From Gracilibacillus boraciitolerans JCM 21714 (GTDB lineage: Bacteria; Bacillota; Bacilli; Bacillales; Amphibacillaceae): a stretch of 64,000 bases of DNA. Positions 19,020-30,143 of the stretch are shown here, piece after piece. Position 1 is the first letter of the stretch. Each line of letters opens with the position of its first letter. The notes beneath the pieces are model-generated. The model did not search any database. It worked only from the letters and a program-made list of their open reading frames with translations, and was not told the DNA's origin. The position numbers and the translations under genes are program-made. The stretch spans positions 555,401-619,400 of the forward strand of contig NZ_BAVS01000001.1 in the NCBI RefSeq assembly GCF_000521485.1, in the 5' to 3' direction.

Positions 19020-19289
19020 TTACATTTTAATTAAATTTTTAAGATCAAGATCCTTTGCTTTTTTAATAACATGGTAAGGAACATATCCTGTTTGTTTTTC
19101 AAATTGTTTATCAAGTTGTTTTTCTTCACTTTTTGATGGCACTATTTCTTTATAACGATTGTATGCTACAATTAAGTCTTGTTTTAAAACACCTTTTTCA
19201 TAAGTCTTCTCAATCATAGCGTAATAATTTACAACATCGATGATTTCCTTTGTTGTCCATGCTTCATTAATAGGATAACTATAATTCAT
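19020..19289 (-). CDS. yktA: YktA, UPF0223 protein
   Basis: 89-residue helical protein of the UPF0223 family. Seen: YPINEAWTTKEIIDVVNYY, then AYNRYKEIVPSKSEEKQLD and a C-terminal YHVIKKAK. Function unknown. Start at 19289 with GAGGTGTTTTAA upstream. It lies between yktB and speA, as in B. subtilis, divergent from speA. Confidence 0.88.
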   Translation of the reverse strand: MNYSYPINEAWTTKEIIDVVNYYAMIEKTYEKGVLKQDLIVAYNRYKEIVPSKSEEKQLDKQFEKQTGYVPYHVIKKAKDLDLKNLIKM

Positions 19290-19434
19290 TTAAAACACCT
19301 CATATTCAGATTCGCTCGTATTTTAACATGTTGAAATTGAGAAGTATAGTAAAATAACTAGCTATTCTTTTTCTAATTTGCTATAATACCATTTGCTTTA
19401 TATTTCATTTACTTAAAGGAGCACTACCAAAAGC

Positions 19435-20892
19435 ATGTATACACAGAATGATACACCACTTTTTAGTGGTCTACTAAAACATATTAATAACGAACCTAAG
19501 CCATTTCACATTCCGGGGCATAAGGCCGGAAAAGGAATGGACCCTTTATTTCAAGAATTTATTGGTTACAATGCATTAGCAATAGATTTAATAAATATTG
19601 AACCTTTAGATGATTTGCATCACCCTAGAGGTATCATTAAAGATGCACAACAATTAGCAGCAGAGGCATTTGGAGCCGATCACACCTATTTCTCTGTTCA
19701 GGGAACAAGTGGTGCTATCATGACAATGATCCTTAGTGTTTGCAATCCAGGAGATAAAATTATAGTACCGAGAAATATTCATAAATCTGTCTCATCTGCT
19801 ATTATATTCTCTGGTGCGATTCCGATTTTCATCCACCCGGAAATAGACCATAAACTAGGAATTTCTCATGGTATAACACCTAATGCAGTTGAAAAAGCCT
19901 TAGAAGCACATCCTGATACAAAAGCAGTTTTAGTAATTAATCCTACTTATTTCGGTATCGCTGCAGATTTAAAAAAAATTGTAGATATCGCTCATTGTCA
20001 TCAAATTCCAGTTCTTGTCGATGAAGCACATGGTGTTCACATCCATTTTCATGACCAGCTTCCCATATCAGCTATGCAAGCTGGAGCTGATATGGCCGCA
20101 ACTAGTGTTCATAAGCTTGGAGGATCGCTAACTCAAAGCTCTGTTTTAAATCTTAAAGAAGGATTGGTTAATCACGAGCGTGTGCAGACTGTTATGTCAA
20201 TGCTAACAACTACCTCTACTTCCTATATTCTATTAGCATCTCTAGATATAGCAAGAAAACACCTAGTACAGCAAGGTGAACGGTTATTATCAGAGACACT
20301 TAGTCTTGCAAAAATGACAAGAGACTATATTAATGAAATTCCCGGCTTATACTGTCCAGGTGAAGAGATATTAGGTACCGAAGCCACTCATGATTATGAT
20401 CCAACAAAAATCATTATTTCGGTAAAAAATTTAGGCATATCTGGACATGATGTCGAAATTTGGCTCAGAGAAAACCATCAAATCGAGGTAGAACTATCCG
20501 ATATGTATAATATTCTATGTATTTTAACACCTGCTGATGATAAGGATAGCATTAATTACTTATTAAATGCTTTAAAGGATTTATCACTAGAACTTGAAAC
20601 GAATGTGAGGCAACAGAACGTAAAAGTTTCCATTCCTGAAATCCCTATACTTGCGGTCAGTCCTCGTGAGGCGTTTTACGCAGACTATGAGATCATTCAA
20701 TTAGAAGATTCTGCTGGAAGAATAAGTGCAGAATCTATTATGATATACCCTCCAGGCATTCCAATTTTCATTCCAGGTGAAATTATCTCCGTTGATAACT
20801 TAGCATATATTTCCGAAAATATTAAATCAGGTTTGCCAGTTCAAGGGTTAGAAGATGAGACATTAAAAACCGTACGAGTCTTAAAAGAATGA
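19435..20892 (+). CDS. speA: Arginine decarboxylase (SpeA-type, PLP-dependent)
   Basis: 485-residue fold-type I decarboxylase of the Orn/Lys/Arg group, near the 490 residues of B. subtilis SpeA. It would convert arginine to agmatine, the first step to putrescine and spermidine. PLP sites seen: HIPGHKAGKG at the N-terminus, VQGTSGAIM (phosphate binding), DEAHGVH (Asp and His around the cofactor) and the lysine in SVHKLGG at about residue 225. A C-terminal decarboxylase domain follows. AAAGGAG precedes the ATG. Lysine decarboxylase activity is a possible alternative, but the neighbours match speA. Confidence 0.85.
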   Translation: MYTQNDTPLFSGLLKHINNEPKPFHIPGHKAGKGMDPLFQEFIGYNALAIDLINIEPLDDLHHPRGIIKDAQQLAAEAFGADHTYFSVQGTSGAIMTMILSVCNPGDKIIVPRNIHKSVSSAIIFSGAIPIFIHPEIDHKLGISHGITPNAVEKALEAHPDTKAVLVINPTYFGIAADLKKIVDIAHCHQIPVLVDEAHGVHIHFHDQLPISAMQAGADMAATSVHKLGGSLTQSSVLNLKEGLVNHERVQTVMSMLTTTSTSYILLASLDIARKHLVQQGERLLSETLSLAKMTRDYINEIPGLYCPGEEILGTEATHDYDPTKIIISVKNLGISGHDVEIWLRENHQIEVELSDMYNILCILTPADDKDSINYLLNALKDLSLELETNVRQQNVKVSIPEIPILAVSPREAFYADYEIIQLEDSAGRISAESIMIYPPGIPIFIPGEIISVDNLAYISENIKSGLPVQGLEDETLKTVRVLKE

Positions 20893-20906
20893 ATTGCATT
20901 CAAATA

Positions 20907-20938
20907 AAAAAGATCTCCAAATTGGAGATCTTTTTTAT
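20907..20938. terminator. Bidirectional terminator
   Basis: AAAAAAGATCTCCAA and its complement with T6, between convergent speA and the deacetylase gene. Confidence 0.9.
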
Positions 20939-21840
20939 TCAGGTAGTTTTATTGATATTGGATCTGCCATTTCATAACCTTTTTTTCTTAATCCGTTCAC
21001 AATATCTCCTAATGCCTCTGCTGTCCATTCTCGGTCATGCATTAATAAATTTGCACCAGGTTTTAGCAATGAATAAGGAACATCCACTTCTGGACCTTCT
21101 CCGGAAATCATCGCTTCTTTTAATTTTTCAGCATCCATATATGGTTTGAAATAATCATATCCATATGTCCAGTTCATTAATAGCATGCCTTCATCTTTTA
21201 CTAACTGGGTAGCATAATCAGTATTTACGCCGTTAGGTGCTCTAAAAAATTTTGGCTTTTCTCCAATAATATCCTGGATTAAATTACTTAGTTCTAATAT
21301 ATCTTCTTTTTGTTGCTCTTCATTCACTTCAGATAACCTCTGGTGGTTATATGTATGGTTCCCAATAGCAAATCCCATTTCGTGAATTTGACGTAATATA
21401 TCTTTATTTTCTTCGCTTTCTAAGAAATGTCCATTAACAAAAAAGATAGCCGGTGCGTTTAAATCTTTTAATGTTTTTGCCATTTCTAAAGCATATTTAT
21501 CAGGTGCATCGTCAATCGTTAATAGCACAACATTTTCATTGGTGTCTTCTTCAATTGGGACTAATTGCCATTCACTTCCTAGTTCATATAGCGTTTCGAC
21601 TTGTTTTTCTCGCGTTTCTTCTTGCTTGATATCTTCACTTTTCTGTTCCGTTCCATTAGTGACATCTTCATTAGCAGTTACTTCTTCATCTTCTGCTATA
21701 TCTTCCTGATTTTCTTCCGTTGATGTTTCTTCATTTATAATCTGTTCTTCCTCGCTAGCTTCACTCTTTTCAGACTCATTATTACAGGCAACTATAAAAA
21801 CGAGTAAAAACAATACTATCAGATAGTTTATTTTTTTCAC
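20935..21840 (-). CDS. Polysaccharide deacetylase-family lipoprotein
   Basis: 301-residue lipoprotein: signal peptide with lipobox IVAC, then a Glu-rich linker (residues about 22-75), then a NodB domain. Motifs seen: LTIDDAPD (the paired Asp of motif 1, with Ile and Ala where TFDDGP is usual), GNHTYNHQRL (both metal His), and FRAPNGV (motif 3). A late LLMHDREW is motif 5-like. It probably deacetylates a cell-wall glycan outside the membrane. GTG start at 21840 behind GGAGGTTGAC. The altered motif 1 keeps the two Asp, so activity is still plausible. Confidence 0.8.
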   Translation of the reverse strand: MKKINYLIVLFLLVFIVACNNESEKSEASEEEQIINEETSTEENQEDIAEDEEVTANEDVTNGTEQKSEDIKQEETREKQVETLYELGSEWQLVPIEEDTNENVVLLTIDDAPDKYALEMAKTLKDLNAPAIFFVNGHFLESEENKDILRQIHEMGFAIGNHTYNHQRLSEVNEEQQKEDILELSNLIQDIIGEKPKFFRAPNGVNTDYATQLVKDEGMLLMNWTYGYDYFKPYMDAEKLKEAMISGEGPEVDVPYSLLKPGANLLMHDREWTAEALGDIVNGLRKKGYEMADPISIKLPE

Positions 21841-22238
21841 GTACTGTCAACCTCCATGATATGATCCATTAAATTTTTATGCAATCTTTCTCTACTTCCG
21901 CTGATCCCCCCCTAGGAGTGTCGCATTTTTCCTCCGCTTTGAATAAATTTCTGTTCAAGAGACAAGAAATAAGCACATTTTTGAATCTATGATATAATTT
22001 TTTCCTCTTCACGGGAATTAGTTCTGGCTTCACTGGAAATAACGTTAATTCAGTGTAGCTAAGGATATTTCCCGTGAAGAGAGATGGATCTCCCGTCAAG
22101 CGAACAACTTTTCCCGTGAAGCTAGCAATTATAAGAAGATGCATGAAATTTCTGTCTATCACATAACTTTTTATAACAAACAAGTTACTTCGCCGTTTAG
22201 TTTTATTGTGCCATTGTTTTGTTACATTCTGTTATTTT
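21841..22238. repeat. Repeat-rich intergenic region with ~21-bp array
   Basis: A 400-bp gap without a convincing ORF. A motif like TTCCCGTGAAG occurs at 22069, 22090 (variant) and 22111. Its inverse CTTCACGGGAA is at 22007, with a variant at 22028 and a weaker form near 22049. Steps are 20-21 bp throughout. A C8 run lies at 21906-21913. At 22182-22203 a copy of the dispersed repeat with core AACTAAAC(T/G)GCGAAGTAA occurs in reverse. Confidence 0.7.
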
Positions 22239-22269
22239 AAAAAGGAGTCTGCATGTGCAGACTCCTTTT
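22238..22269. terminator. Terminator of the pdh operon
   Basis: AAAAGGAGTCTGCA followed directly by TGCAGACTCCTTTT, a perfect stem, just after the pdhD stop on the minus strand. Confidence 0.9.
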
Positions 22270-22275
22270 CTATTG

Positions 22276-23690
22276 TTATTTTACAATATGGATTGGTGTA
22301 CCCATTGCTACTTCTGCTGCTTCCATTGTGATCTCTCCCAAAGTTGGATGAGCATGGATAGTTAGTGCTAGATCTTCAGCAGTCATACCTGCTTCAATAG
22401 CTAAACCTAATTCAGCAATCATATCACTCGCATTAGATCCGGCTATTTGACCACCAATTATTAAGCCGTCTTCTTTACGTGTAATAAGTTTAAGAAAACC
22501 TTCACTATCATTTAATGATAATGCACGACCATTTGCGGCAAACGGGAATTTAGATGCAACTGCTTCATATCCTGCCTCTTTCGCTCCTTGCTCTGTATAA
22601 CCAACTGTAGCAAGTTCTGGATCAGAGAATACCACTGCTGGAATGGCATTATAATCTATAACTGAATTTTCCCCCCCGCCAATTACTTCTGCAGCAATTT
22701 TACCTTCATATGATGCTTTATGAGCTAATGGTGGTCCAGGCACAATGTCACCTATTGCGAAAATATTATCTACATTTGTACGACATTGCTCATCAATTTT
22801 AATGTAGCCTTTTTCATCCATTTCAATGCCTACTTGTTCTAAACCAATATCATCTGTATTTGGTTTCCGTCCAACAGTTACTAAGACATAATCAGCTTCA
22901 ACAGTTTCTTCCTTACCATTCGCTTCATAAGTTACTTTAACACCATCAGAGGATTCTTCCACACCTTTAGCCATAGCTTCTGTCACAATGGTTGCACCTT
23001 TGTTTTTTAATCTTTTCTTAACAAGGTTACTCATTTGTTTTTCAAAACCGCCAAGAATATTTTTCATACCTTCCAGAATAACTACTTCTGTGCCAAGTTT
23101 GCATATGCTGTACCTAATTCAGTACCAACATATCCTCCACCAATTACGACAATTTTTTTCGGAAGTTCTTTTAAATTTAGTGCACCAGTAGAATCGATAA
23201 CACGATCTGTATATTTAAACGTTGGTAATTCAATTGTTCTTGATCCTGTAGCAATAATACAATGTTTAAATGTATAAGTTTGGGAATTTTTATCATCCAT
23301 TACTTTTGCTGTGTTTTTATCAACAAAGTATACTTCACCTCTAACAATATCTACTTTGTTTCCTTTTAATAAACTTTCAACGCCACCAGTTAACTTCTTA
23401 ACAATTGAGCTTTTCCACTCTTGAATTTTAGAAAAATCAATTGATACATTCTCAGTCTTAATTCCTAAAGTCTCATCACCACGAGCGTACTCCACTTTAT
23501 GTCCAGCCTGAATTAACGCTTTTGATGGAATACATCCAACGTTAAGACAAACACCACCGATATCACCTTTTTCTACAACTGTCACTTTTTGTCCAGTTTG
23601 TGCTGCGCGAATTGCTGCAACATATCCCCCCCTGGACCAGATCCAACTATAAGTGTGTCTAATTCAATCGGAAAATCTCCTACTACCATT
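22276..23690 (-). CDS. pdhD: Dihydrolipoamide dehydrogenase E3 (two apparent frameshifts)
   Basis: FAD-dependent E3 subunit that reoxidises lipoyl groups of pyruvate dehydrogenase. Seen: the FAD motif VGSGPGG, the redox disulfide [14 protein letters not shown], the NAD motif [12 protein letters not shown] and the active-site HAHPTLGE. Frame breaks: C7 run 23626-23632 (five bases give [13 protein letters not shown]) and 23093-23094 (CC should be CCC, giving [11 protein letters not shown]). A further C7 run at 22671-22677 seems to add one Gly in VIGGGENS. Start ATG at 23690, two bases after the pdhC stop. Confidence 0.9.
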
Positions 23691-23692
23691 TT

Positions 23693-25013
23693 TTACCCCC
23701 CCTCCATCATAATTAATTGTGGGTCTTCTAATAAACGTTTAATTTGATTTAACGCATATTGTGCGGTTGCCCCCCCATCGACAATTCTGTGATCAAAGCT
23801 TAGCGATAATGCTAGTACAGGCGCTACAACAATTTCGCCATCCCGAACCACAGGTTTTTCTGCTATACGACCAATTCCAAGGATAGCAGCTTCTGGATAA
23901 TTAAGCACTGGTGTGAACCATTGACCACCTGCAGATCCAATGTTTGTAATTGTACATGAAGCACCTTTCATTTCGTTTGGCGCAAGTTTACCTTCCCTTG
24001 CTTTACCTGCTAATTCATTGATCTCTTTAGAAATATCGAAAATTGATTTACCGTCTGCATTCTTAACGACTGGTACCAGCAACCCTTTTTCTGTATCAGC
24101 TGCGATACCTATATTGTAATAATGTTTCTGAATAATTTCATCTGTTTCATCATCAACAGAAGCATTTACAATAGGGAATTCTTTTAATGCAGATACTAAA
24201 GCCTTTACTACATATGGCAAATAAGTAAGCTTAATTTCTTTCTCTGCAGCAATTGGTTTAAATTTCTTGCGATGTGCAACTAATTCCGTTACATCTACTT
24301 CATCATGTAACGTAACGTGTGGTGCTTTATGTTTAGAATTAACCATTGCATTCGCAATTGATTTACGAATTCCACTCATTTTCTCACGTGTTTCAGGAAA
24401 TTCACCTTCAGTGACAGCAGTTTTTGTTGTTTGTGCTTTTGCTTCACTTGGTTGATCTGCCGTATCAGATAATTCCGTTTTTTGTTCACCATTTAAGAAA
24501 GCATCAATATCTTCTTTTACTACACGATGATTCTTGCCAGAACCCTTCACTTCACCTATATTCACGTTATTATCACGTGCATATTTACGAACAGAAGGCA
24601 TCGCAATAACACGTTTGTTTGTGTCATTAGTTGTAGGTTCTTCTTTGTTTCCTTTATCTTCTTTATCTTGTTTTTCTTCCTTATCAGTTTTTTGCTTTGA
24701 TTCTTTTTCTGTATTATCTTCTTTAGGTTCTTCTTCCGTTTTTGATTCTTCTGAAGACCCTTCATTTTCATAGCCTTCAGCATCAATCGTAATAATAGTA
24801 TCCCCCTACAGTTGCAACTGTACCTTCTTCGAAGTGAACTTCTTTTACTGTTCCATCAACTGGAGAAGGAATTTCCACGACTGCTTTATCATTTTGTACT
24901 TCACATATCACATCATCTTCTTTTAATTCGTCGCCAGCTTTAACAAACCATTTAACAATTTCACCTTCATGAATACCTTCACCAATATCAGGCAATTTAA
25001 ATTCAAAAGCCAT
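23693..25013 (-). CDS. pdhC: Pyruvate dehydrogenase E2, dihydrolipoyl acetyltransferase (apparent frameshift)
   Basis: Core of the pyruvate dehydrogenase complex. Domains in order: lipoyl domain ([13 protein letters not shown], the lipoyl Lys), a long Glu/Lys-rich linker, the peripheral subunit-binding domain ([18 protein letters not shown]) and the catalytic domain. The catalytic motif reads [12 protein letters not shown] where DHRxxDGATAQ is normal. The extra Gly comes from the C7 run 23770-23776. The C5 run at 24802-24806 breaks the frame; four bases give [14 protein letters not shown]. The start MAFEFKLP at 25013 is chosen for its GGGAGG. About 439 residues joined. Confidence 0.9.
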
Positions 25014-25042
25014 TAAATGACCTCCCATCTTAATTTAGTTGC

Positions 25043-26023
25043 TTAGAAATGCATCACTTTATTTACCTTTTCGATAATATCGTTATAGTTTGGTAACCAT
25101 ACTTCTTCTGCTTGAGTAAATGCATATACGGTATCAGGCGCAGCTACTGTTAAAATAGGCGCTTCTAAATGCAGTATCGCTCGTTCTTGCACGTTAGACA
25201 CTACATAGGATGCAATTCCTGCTTGACGCTGTGCTTCCTGGATCATAACCATACGATTTGTTTTCTCTACCGATTTAATAATTGTTTCAAAATCAACTGG
25301 CATAACTGTGCGTAAGTCAATAACTTCTGCATCAATATCATCTTTTTCTAAATCTTCAGCAGCTTTTAATGCGGAATGAACCATTGCACCATAAGCTACT
25401 AACGTTACATCCTTACCTTCACGAACCACATTTGCTTTGCCTAATTCGATCGTATAATCATCTTCTGGAACTTCTTCACGAAATGATCGGTAAAGTTTCA
25501 TATGTTCCAGGAATACAACCGGATCATTATCACGAATCGATTGAATTAAAAGACCTTTCGCATCATAGGGACCAGATGGTATTACAACTTTCATACCAGG
25601 TTGTTGGGCAATTAATCCCTCTAATGAATCAGCGTGAAGTTCTGGTGTATGTACACCCCCCCCACCAAATGGTGAACGGATAGTTACGGGCATACTAACC
25701 GTGTTACCAGAACGATAGCGAAGTCGGGCCATTTGTCCATTAATCGCATCCATTGCTTCATACACAAATCCAAAGAATTGAATTTCTGGTACTGGACGGA
25801 AACCTTGTGTAGCTAAACCGATAGAAATACCAGCGATACCAGATTCTGCTAAAGGTGTATCAAATACGCGATCTTCCCCGAATTCATCCTGCAATCCTTC
25901 CGTAGCACGGAATACACCACCATTTTGTCCAACATCTTCACCATACACTAATACATTTTCATCATTTTTCAATTCTACTCTTAAAGCATCAGTTATTGCT
26001 TGGATCATTGTCATTTGAGCCAT
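25043..26023 (-). CDS. pdhB: Pyruvate dehydrogenase E1 beta subunit
   Basis: 326-residue transketolase-type beta subunit; with PdhA it decarboxylates pyruvate using thiamine diphosphate. Seen: [40 protein letters not shown] (thiamine pyrimidine region) and the C-terminal domain [11 protein letters not shown]. The loop [14 protein letters not shown] is one Gly longer than the usual GGGVH because of the C8 run 25656-25663. Otherwise intact and full length. Three bases separate it from pdhA. Confidence 0.95.
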   Translation of the reverse strand: MAQMTMIQAITDALRVELKNDENVLVYGEDVGQNGGVFRATEGLQDEFGEDRVFDTPLAESGIAGISIGLATQGFRPVPEIQFFGFVYEAMDAINGQMARLRYRSGNTVSMPVTIRSPFGGGGVHTPELHADSLEGLIAQQPGMKVVIPSGPYDAKGLLIQSIRDNDPVVFLEHMKLYRSFREEVPEDDYTIELGKANVVREGKDVTLVAYGAMVHSALKAAEDLEKDDIDAEVIDLRTVMPVDFETIIKSVEKTNRMVMIQEAQRQAGIASYVVSNVQERAILHLEAPILTVAAPDTVYAFTQAEEVWLPNYNDIIEKVNKVMHF

Positions 26024-26026
26024 GAT

Positions 26027-27543
<1,517 letters not shown>

Positions 27544-28188
27544 TTATTCATATACCACATTTAATTCAGTTGATTCATAAAAATCTTCTTTTAATTGATT
27601 GTATTGATCGGTAAGCTCATTAAATTGATTGTTAAGTTCCGTCACTTTATCATACGAAGTATTCACCTTGTCAATTTGTGCACGCAAATCCTCTTCTGTC
27701 AATTCCTTGTCCATAAATAATTCATATAATACTTTATCCTGGTCTAAAGAAGTATGAAATGCTTCGTTTAATTGTTGATATGTATCATAACGACTCTCCA
27801 TCGTTTGAATCAATTCATTTGCTATGTTCTTCTGCTCTTCTTCCAATTCTGAGACAGATTCTTTCACATTTAAGAATTCTTGTTCTGCTGCATCCATCGC
27901 TTCTAATTCTGTTTTCAGTAATTCTTTGCGTTCTTCAACCGTGGTAATTGCTTGCTCTGATAATGAAGTAACCTTATCCATCTCATCAGCAGAAAGCTCA
28001 ATTATTTGGTTATATAACTCCTGCTCTTCTTGTTCTAATTTCATAAACGGTTCTTGTTGTTCTACAAATGTTTTCTCAATTGTCACTGTTTCTTCAAGAT
28101 GATTATACATTTTGTTTGCTACTGATTCTCCACTGCATGCTACTAATAGAAATATAAGTACAAAACCAATCAATTGTAATTTCCTCAT
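27544..28188 (-). CDS. ykyA: YkyA-like coiled-coil lipoprotein
   Basis: 214-residue lipoprotein (lipobox LVAC) made almost wholly of Glu/Gln-rich helices with heptad-like spacing, matching the YkyA putative cell-wall-binding family. No catalytic motif. Faces the outside of the membrane. It lies between def and pdhA, as ykyA does in B. subtilis, on the pdh strand but upstream and separated by 430 bp. Role unknown. Confidence 0.85.
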   Translation of the reverse strand: MRKLQLIGFVLIFLLVACSGESVANKMYNHLEETVTIEKTFVEQQEPFMKLEQEEQELYNQIIELSADEMDKVTSLSEQAITTVEERKELLKTELEAMDAAEQEFLNVKESVSELEEEQKNIANELIQTMESRYDTYQQLNEAFHTSLDQDKVLYELFMDKELTEEDLRAQIDKVNTSYDKVTELNNQFNELTDQYNQLKEDFYESTELNVVYE

Positions 28189-28356
28189 AAATTTAAATCC
28201 CCCTAATACTATACCTTTAATAATGAGCGAATTTATTATAACATAAATTTAGCTAATAATTGTTTAAAATTGAAAATTACATTGCAGAATTGTATATTTT
28301 TAGTTTATTATTCGATAAGATAGTTAATATGAATATTTATGGAGAGGTTGATATAA

Positions 28357-28911
28357 ATGATTACAATGGAGGATATTGTTAGAGAAGGTCATTCCGCGCT
28401 AACACAAGTGGCGAAAGAAGTCGAGTTACCTCCTACAGATGATGAAAAAAATACATTAAAAGAAATGATCCAATTTCTAAAAAATAGTCAAGATGAAGAA
28501 CTGGCAGAAAAATATAATTTAAGAGCTGGCGTAGGAATAGCTGCACCTCAACTTGGAATAACCAAGCGAATGATGGCAGTGCATTTTCAGGATGATGATG
28601 AGAACATCTATAGTTATGGTCTATTTAATCCAAAAATAGTCAGTCATTCAGTTGCTCAAACCTATTTACCTGGCGGTGAAGGATGTTTATCTGTAGATCG
28701 TGAAGTGCCTGGATATGTGCCAAGGTATCAAAAAATGACGATAAAAGCATTGGATCTTGATGGAAATGAAGTGAAATTAAAATTAAAAGGCTATGCTGCC
28801 ATTGTTTTTCAACATGAAATCGACCATTTAAACGGGATTATGTTTTATGACCATATTAACAAGGAAGATCCATTTATGATTCCTGAGAACTCAAAACCAT
28901 GTGAACAATAA
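28357..28911 (+). CDS. def: Peptide deformylase
   Basis: 184-residue metallo-enzyme that removes the N-formyl group from nascent proteins. All three motifs are intact: [10 protein letters not shown] (residues about 58-67), EGCLSVD and QHEIDHLNG, giving one Cys and two His metal ligands. The insertion-rich N-terminus is of the type seen in Gram-positive DefB (YkrB). ATG follows GGAGAGGTTG. Divergent from ykyA. Confidence 0.95.
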   Translation: MITMEDIVREGHSALTQVAKEVELPPTDDEKNTLKEMIQFLKNSQDEELAEKYNLRAGVGIAAPQLGITKRMMAVHFQDDDENIYSYGLFNPKIVSHSVAQTYLPGGEGCLSVDREVPGYVPRYQKMTIKALDLDGNEVKLKLKGYAAIVFQHEIDHLNGIMFYDHINKEDPFMIPENSKPCEQ

Positions 28912-29094
28912 GTAAAAACGAAATTAAATATTAAAATTTTTATTCTCCTTCATTTTAAACCTACCATCATTATTTATCAGTTTAGAATGAAGGTTATTTG
29001 TATACTATCTCTTTATATTAATCAATTAATTACAAGTGTTTCATCGATTAACTTACCCCTTTATTAGCAAATTCACGCTGTTCTTTCACTTCAT

Positions 29095-29507
29095 TTATGA
29101 TAATACTTGAAAAATAGGCTGTTTTTTATAATCGTATACATCTTCAAGTGGTGTTTTCTTCTTATACTTCCTATTATCAATACTCTGGTATATTAAAGGA
29201 TGATTATATGCCACACTGCATTGAGTGATTCCTTTCAATTGAATGAATGCAATCGGATTTTGATGAATAACCTTCCCTTCATGCATACACTTTGACCATA
29301 AAAACTTATAAATGTTGTTATATCCAACACTTAAATAATTACTGAAACATAAAGGGGGGGGCTCTCTCTGTAACAATGGAAAAAAATCACACCGCTTTTC
29401 TTTGTATTTGTTTAATCGCACCTTTAGTAGCAATTTTGGATTTGTATGTTATCGTCAAAAATTGTTCCGTCATTATCTTAAAACACAACCTTTTTTCTCA
29501 AGATCAT
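29095..29507 (-). pseudogene. Decayed HAD-family hydrolase (YkrA remnant)
   Basis: From ATG 29507, behind AAGGAAGAGGG, scattered pieces of a Cof-type HAD phosphatase can be read in several frames: VVF then DNDGTIFDDNIQI (motif with both Asp), RAPFMF, LDITTFISFYGQSV, and HEGKVIHQNPIAF. Several indels are needed, including the G8 run 29354-29361. The reading ends after about 135 residues, roughly half of the family length, so the C-terminal motifs are missing. The position between def and rpoY is where B. subtilis has ykrA. Unlike other genes here, fixing single runs does not restore it. Confidence 0.7.
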
Positions 29508-29769
29508 TCCCTCTTCCTTTAATATTTTCAAAAACAACATTAGTAATTATAGTATCAATATAATGAATAAGTATAATTGTCATTGTCAAAGCTAAGAGAA
29601 AGATTTCTCAAGTATTTTTAGGCAATCATTAAAATATTTTATTTATTTTAGCCTTTTCTGTTTCAATATTTCATAAATCATACTATACTATATAGTAAGA
29701 GGGATTGGATCGGTTCATTGAATACTTGCTTTCTTTTCTATTCTGGATAGGAAGGAGTTTGCAGTTAAA
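29508..29769. other. Intergenic region upstream of the rpoY-rnjA unit
   Basis: AT-rich gap. A palindrome ACTATATAGT occurs near 29690 and GGAAGGAG near 29748. The rpoY-rnjA promoter is probably here, but I cannot place it reliably. Confidence 0.35.
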
Positions 29770-29908
29770 ATGTTAAAAACGTTTAAAGGAAAAATTAAAA
29801 CGACGTATTCGGGAAGCCTTACGAAGAAAACAGATTCCAACTACAATTAATCGTTCAAAAGATATTGCAAGAACTACCAAACAAACCATAGAATCAAAAA
29901 ACAAATAA
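29770..29908 (+). CDS. Possible small basic protein (apparent frameshift)
   Basis: ATG at 29770 downstream of GGAAGGAG starts MLKTFKGK. Dropping one A from the A5 run near 29790 continues LKRRIREALRRKQIPTTIN and on to a stop at 29906-29908, about 45 residues, very basic. The printed frame stops earlier, after about 25 residues. Directly upstream of rpoY. I recognise no family. Codon use and the plausible ribosome site make a real small gene possible but unproven. Confidence 0.35.
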
Positions 29909-29930
29909 AAAAAACTAAAGGAGAGATAAT

Positions 29931-30140
29931 ATGATATATAAAGTACTTTATCAAAAAGATGCTTTTGAAGTACCAGTACGTGAACATACACAAAGCTTAT
30001 ATATCGAAGCAACTTCTGAAAAAGAAGTTCGACAATCGTTAAAAGAAAAAAATCTAAACATAGAATTCATCCAATTATTAAATGGGGCACATTTAGAATA
30101 TGAACAACAATCACCGTTTTTTAAAGTGGAGAATGCCTAG
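29931..30140 (+). CDS. rpoY: RNA polymerase epsilon subunit RpoY
   Basis: 69-residue protein matching YkzG/Rpo[19 protein letters not shown], then [23 protein letters not shown]. RpoY is a small accessory subunit of Firmicutes RNA polymerase; its fold resembles phage Gp2. AAAGGAGAG precedes the ATG. The rnjA start lies four bases after its stop, so the two are co-transcribed and perhaps translationally coupled, the usual Bacillus arrangement. Confidence 0.95.
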   Translation: MIYKVLYQKDAFEVPVREHTQSLYIEATSEKEVRQSLKEKNLNIEFIQLLNGAHLEYEQQSPFFKVENA

Positions 30141-30143
30141 CTT

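Noticed and set aside
22000..22125. CRISPR-like array
   Set aside because: Repeat units are only about 11 bp, degenerate, partly inverted, and the steps are 20-21 bp with no distinct spacers or cas genes.
24562..24786. Lys-rich ORF inside pdhC
   Set aside because: It is the shifted frame of the E2 linker; the true frame joins the lipoyl and subunit-binding domains.
29773..30012. Minus-strand ORF opposite rpoY
   Set aside because: Overlaps rpoY and its leader, is low-complexity hydrophobic, and has no ribosome site or family resemblance.
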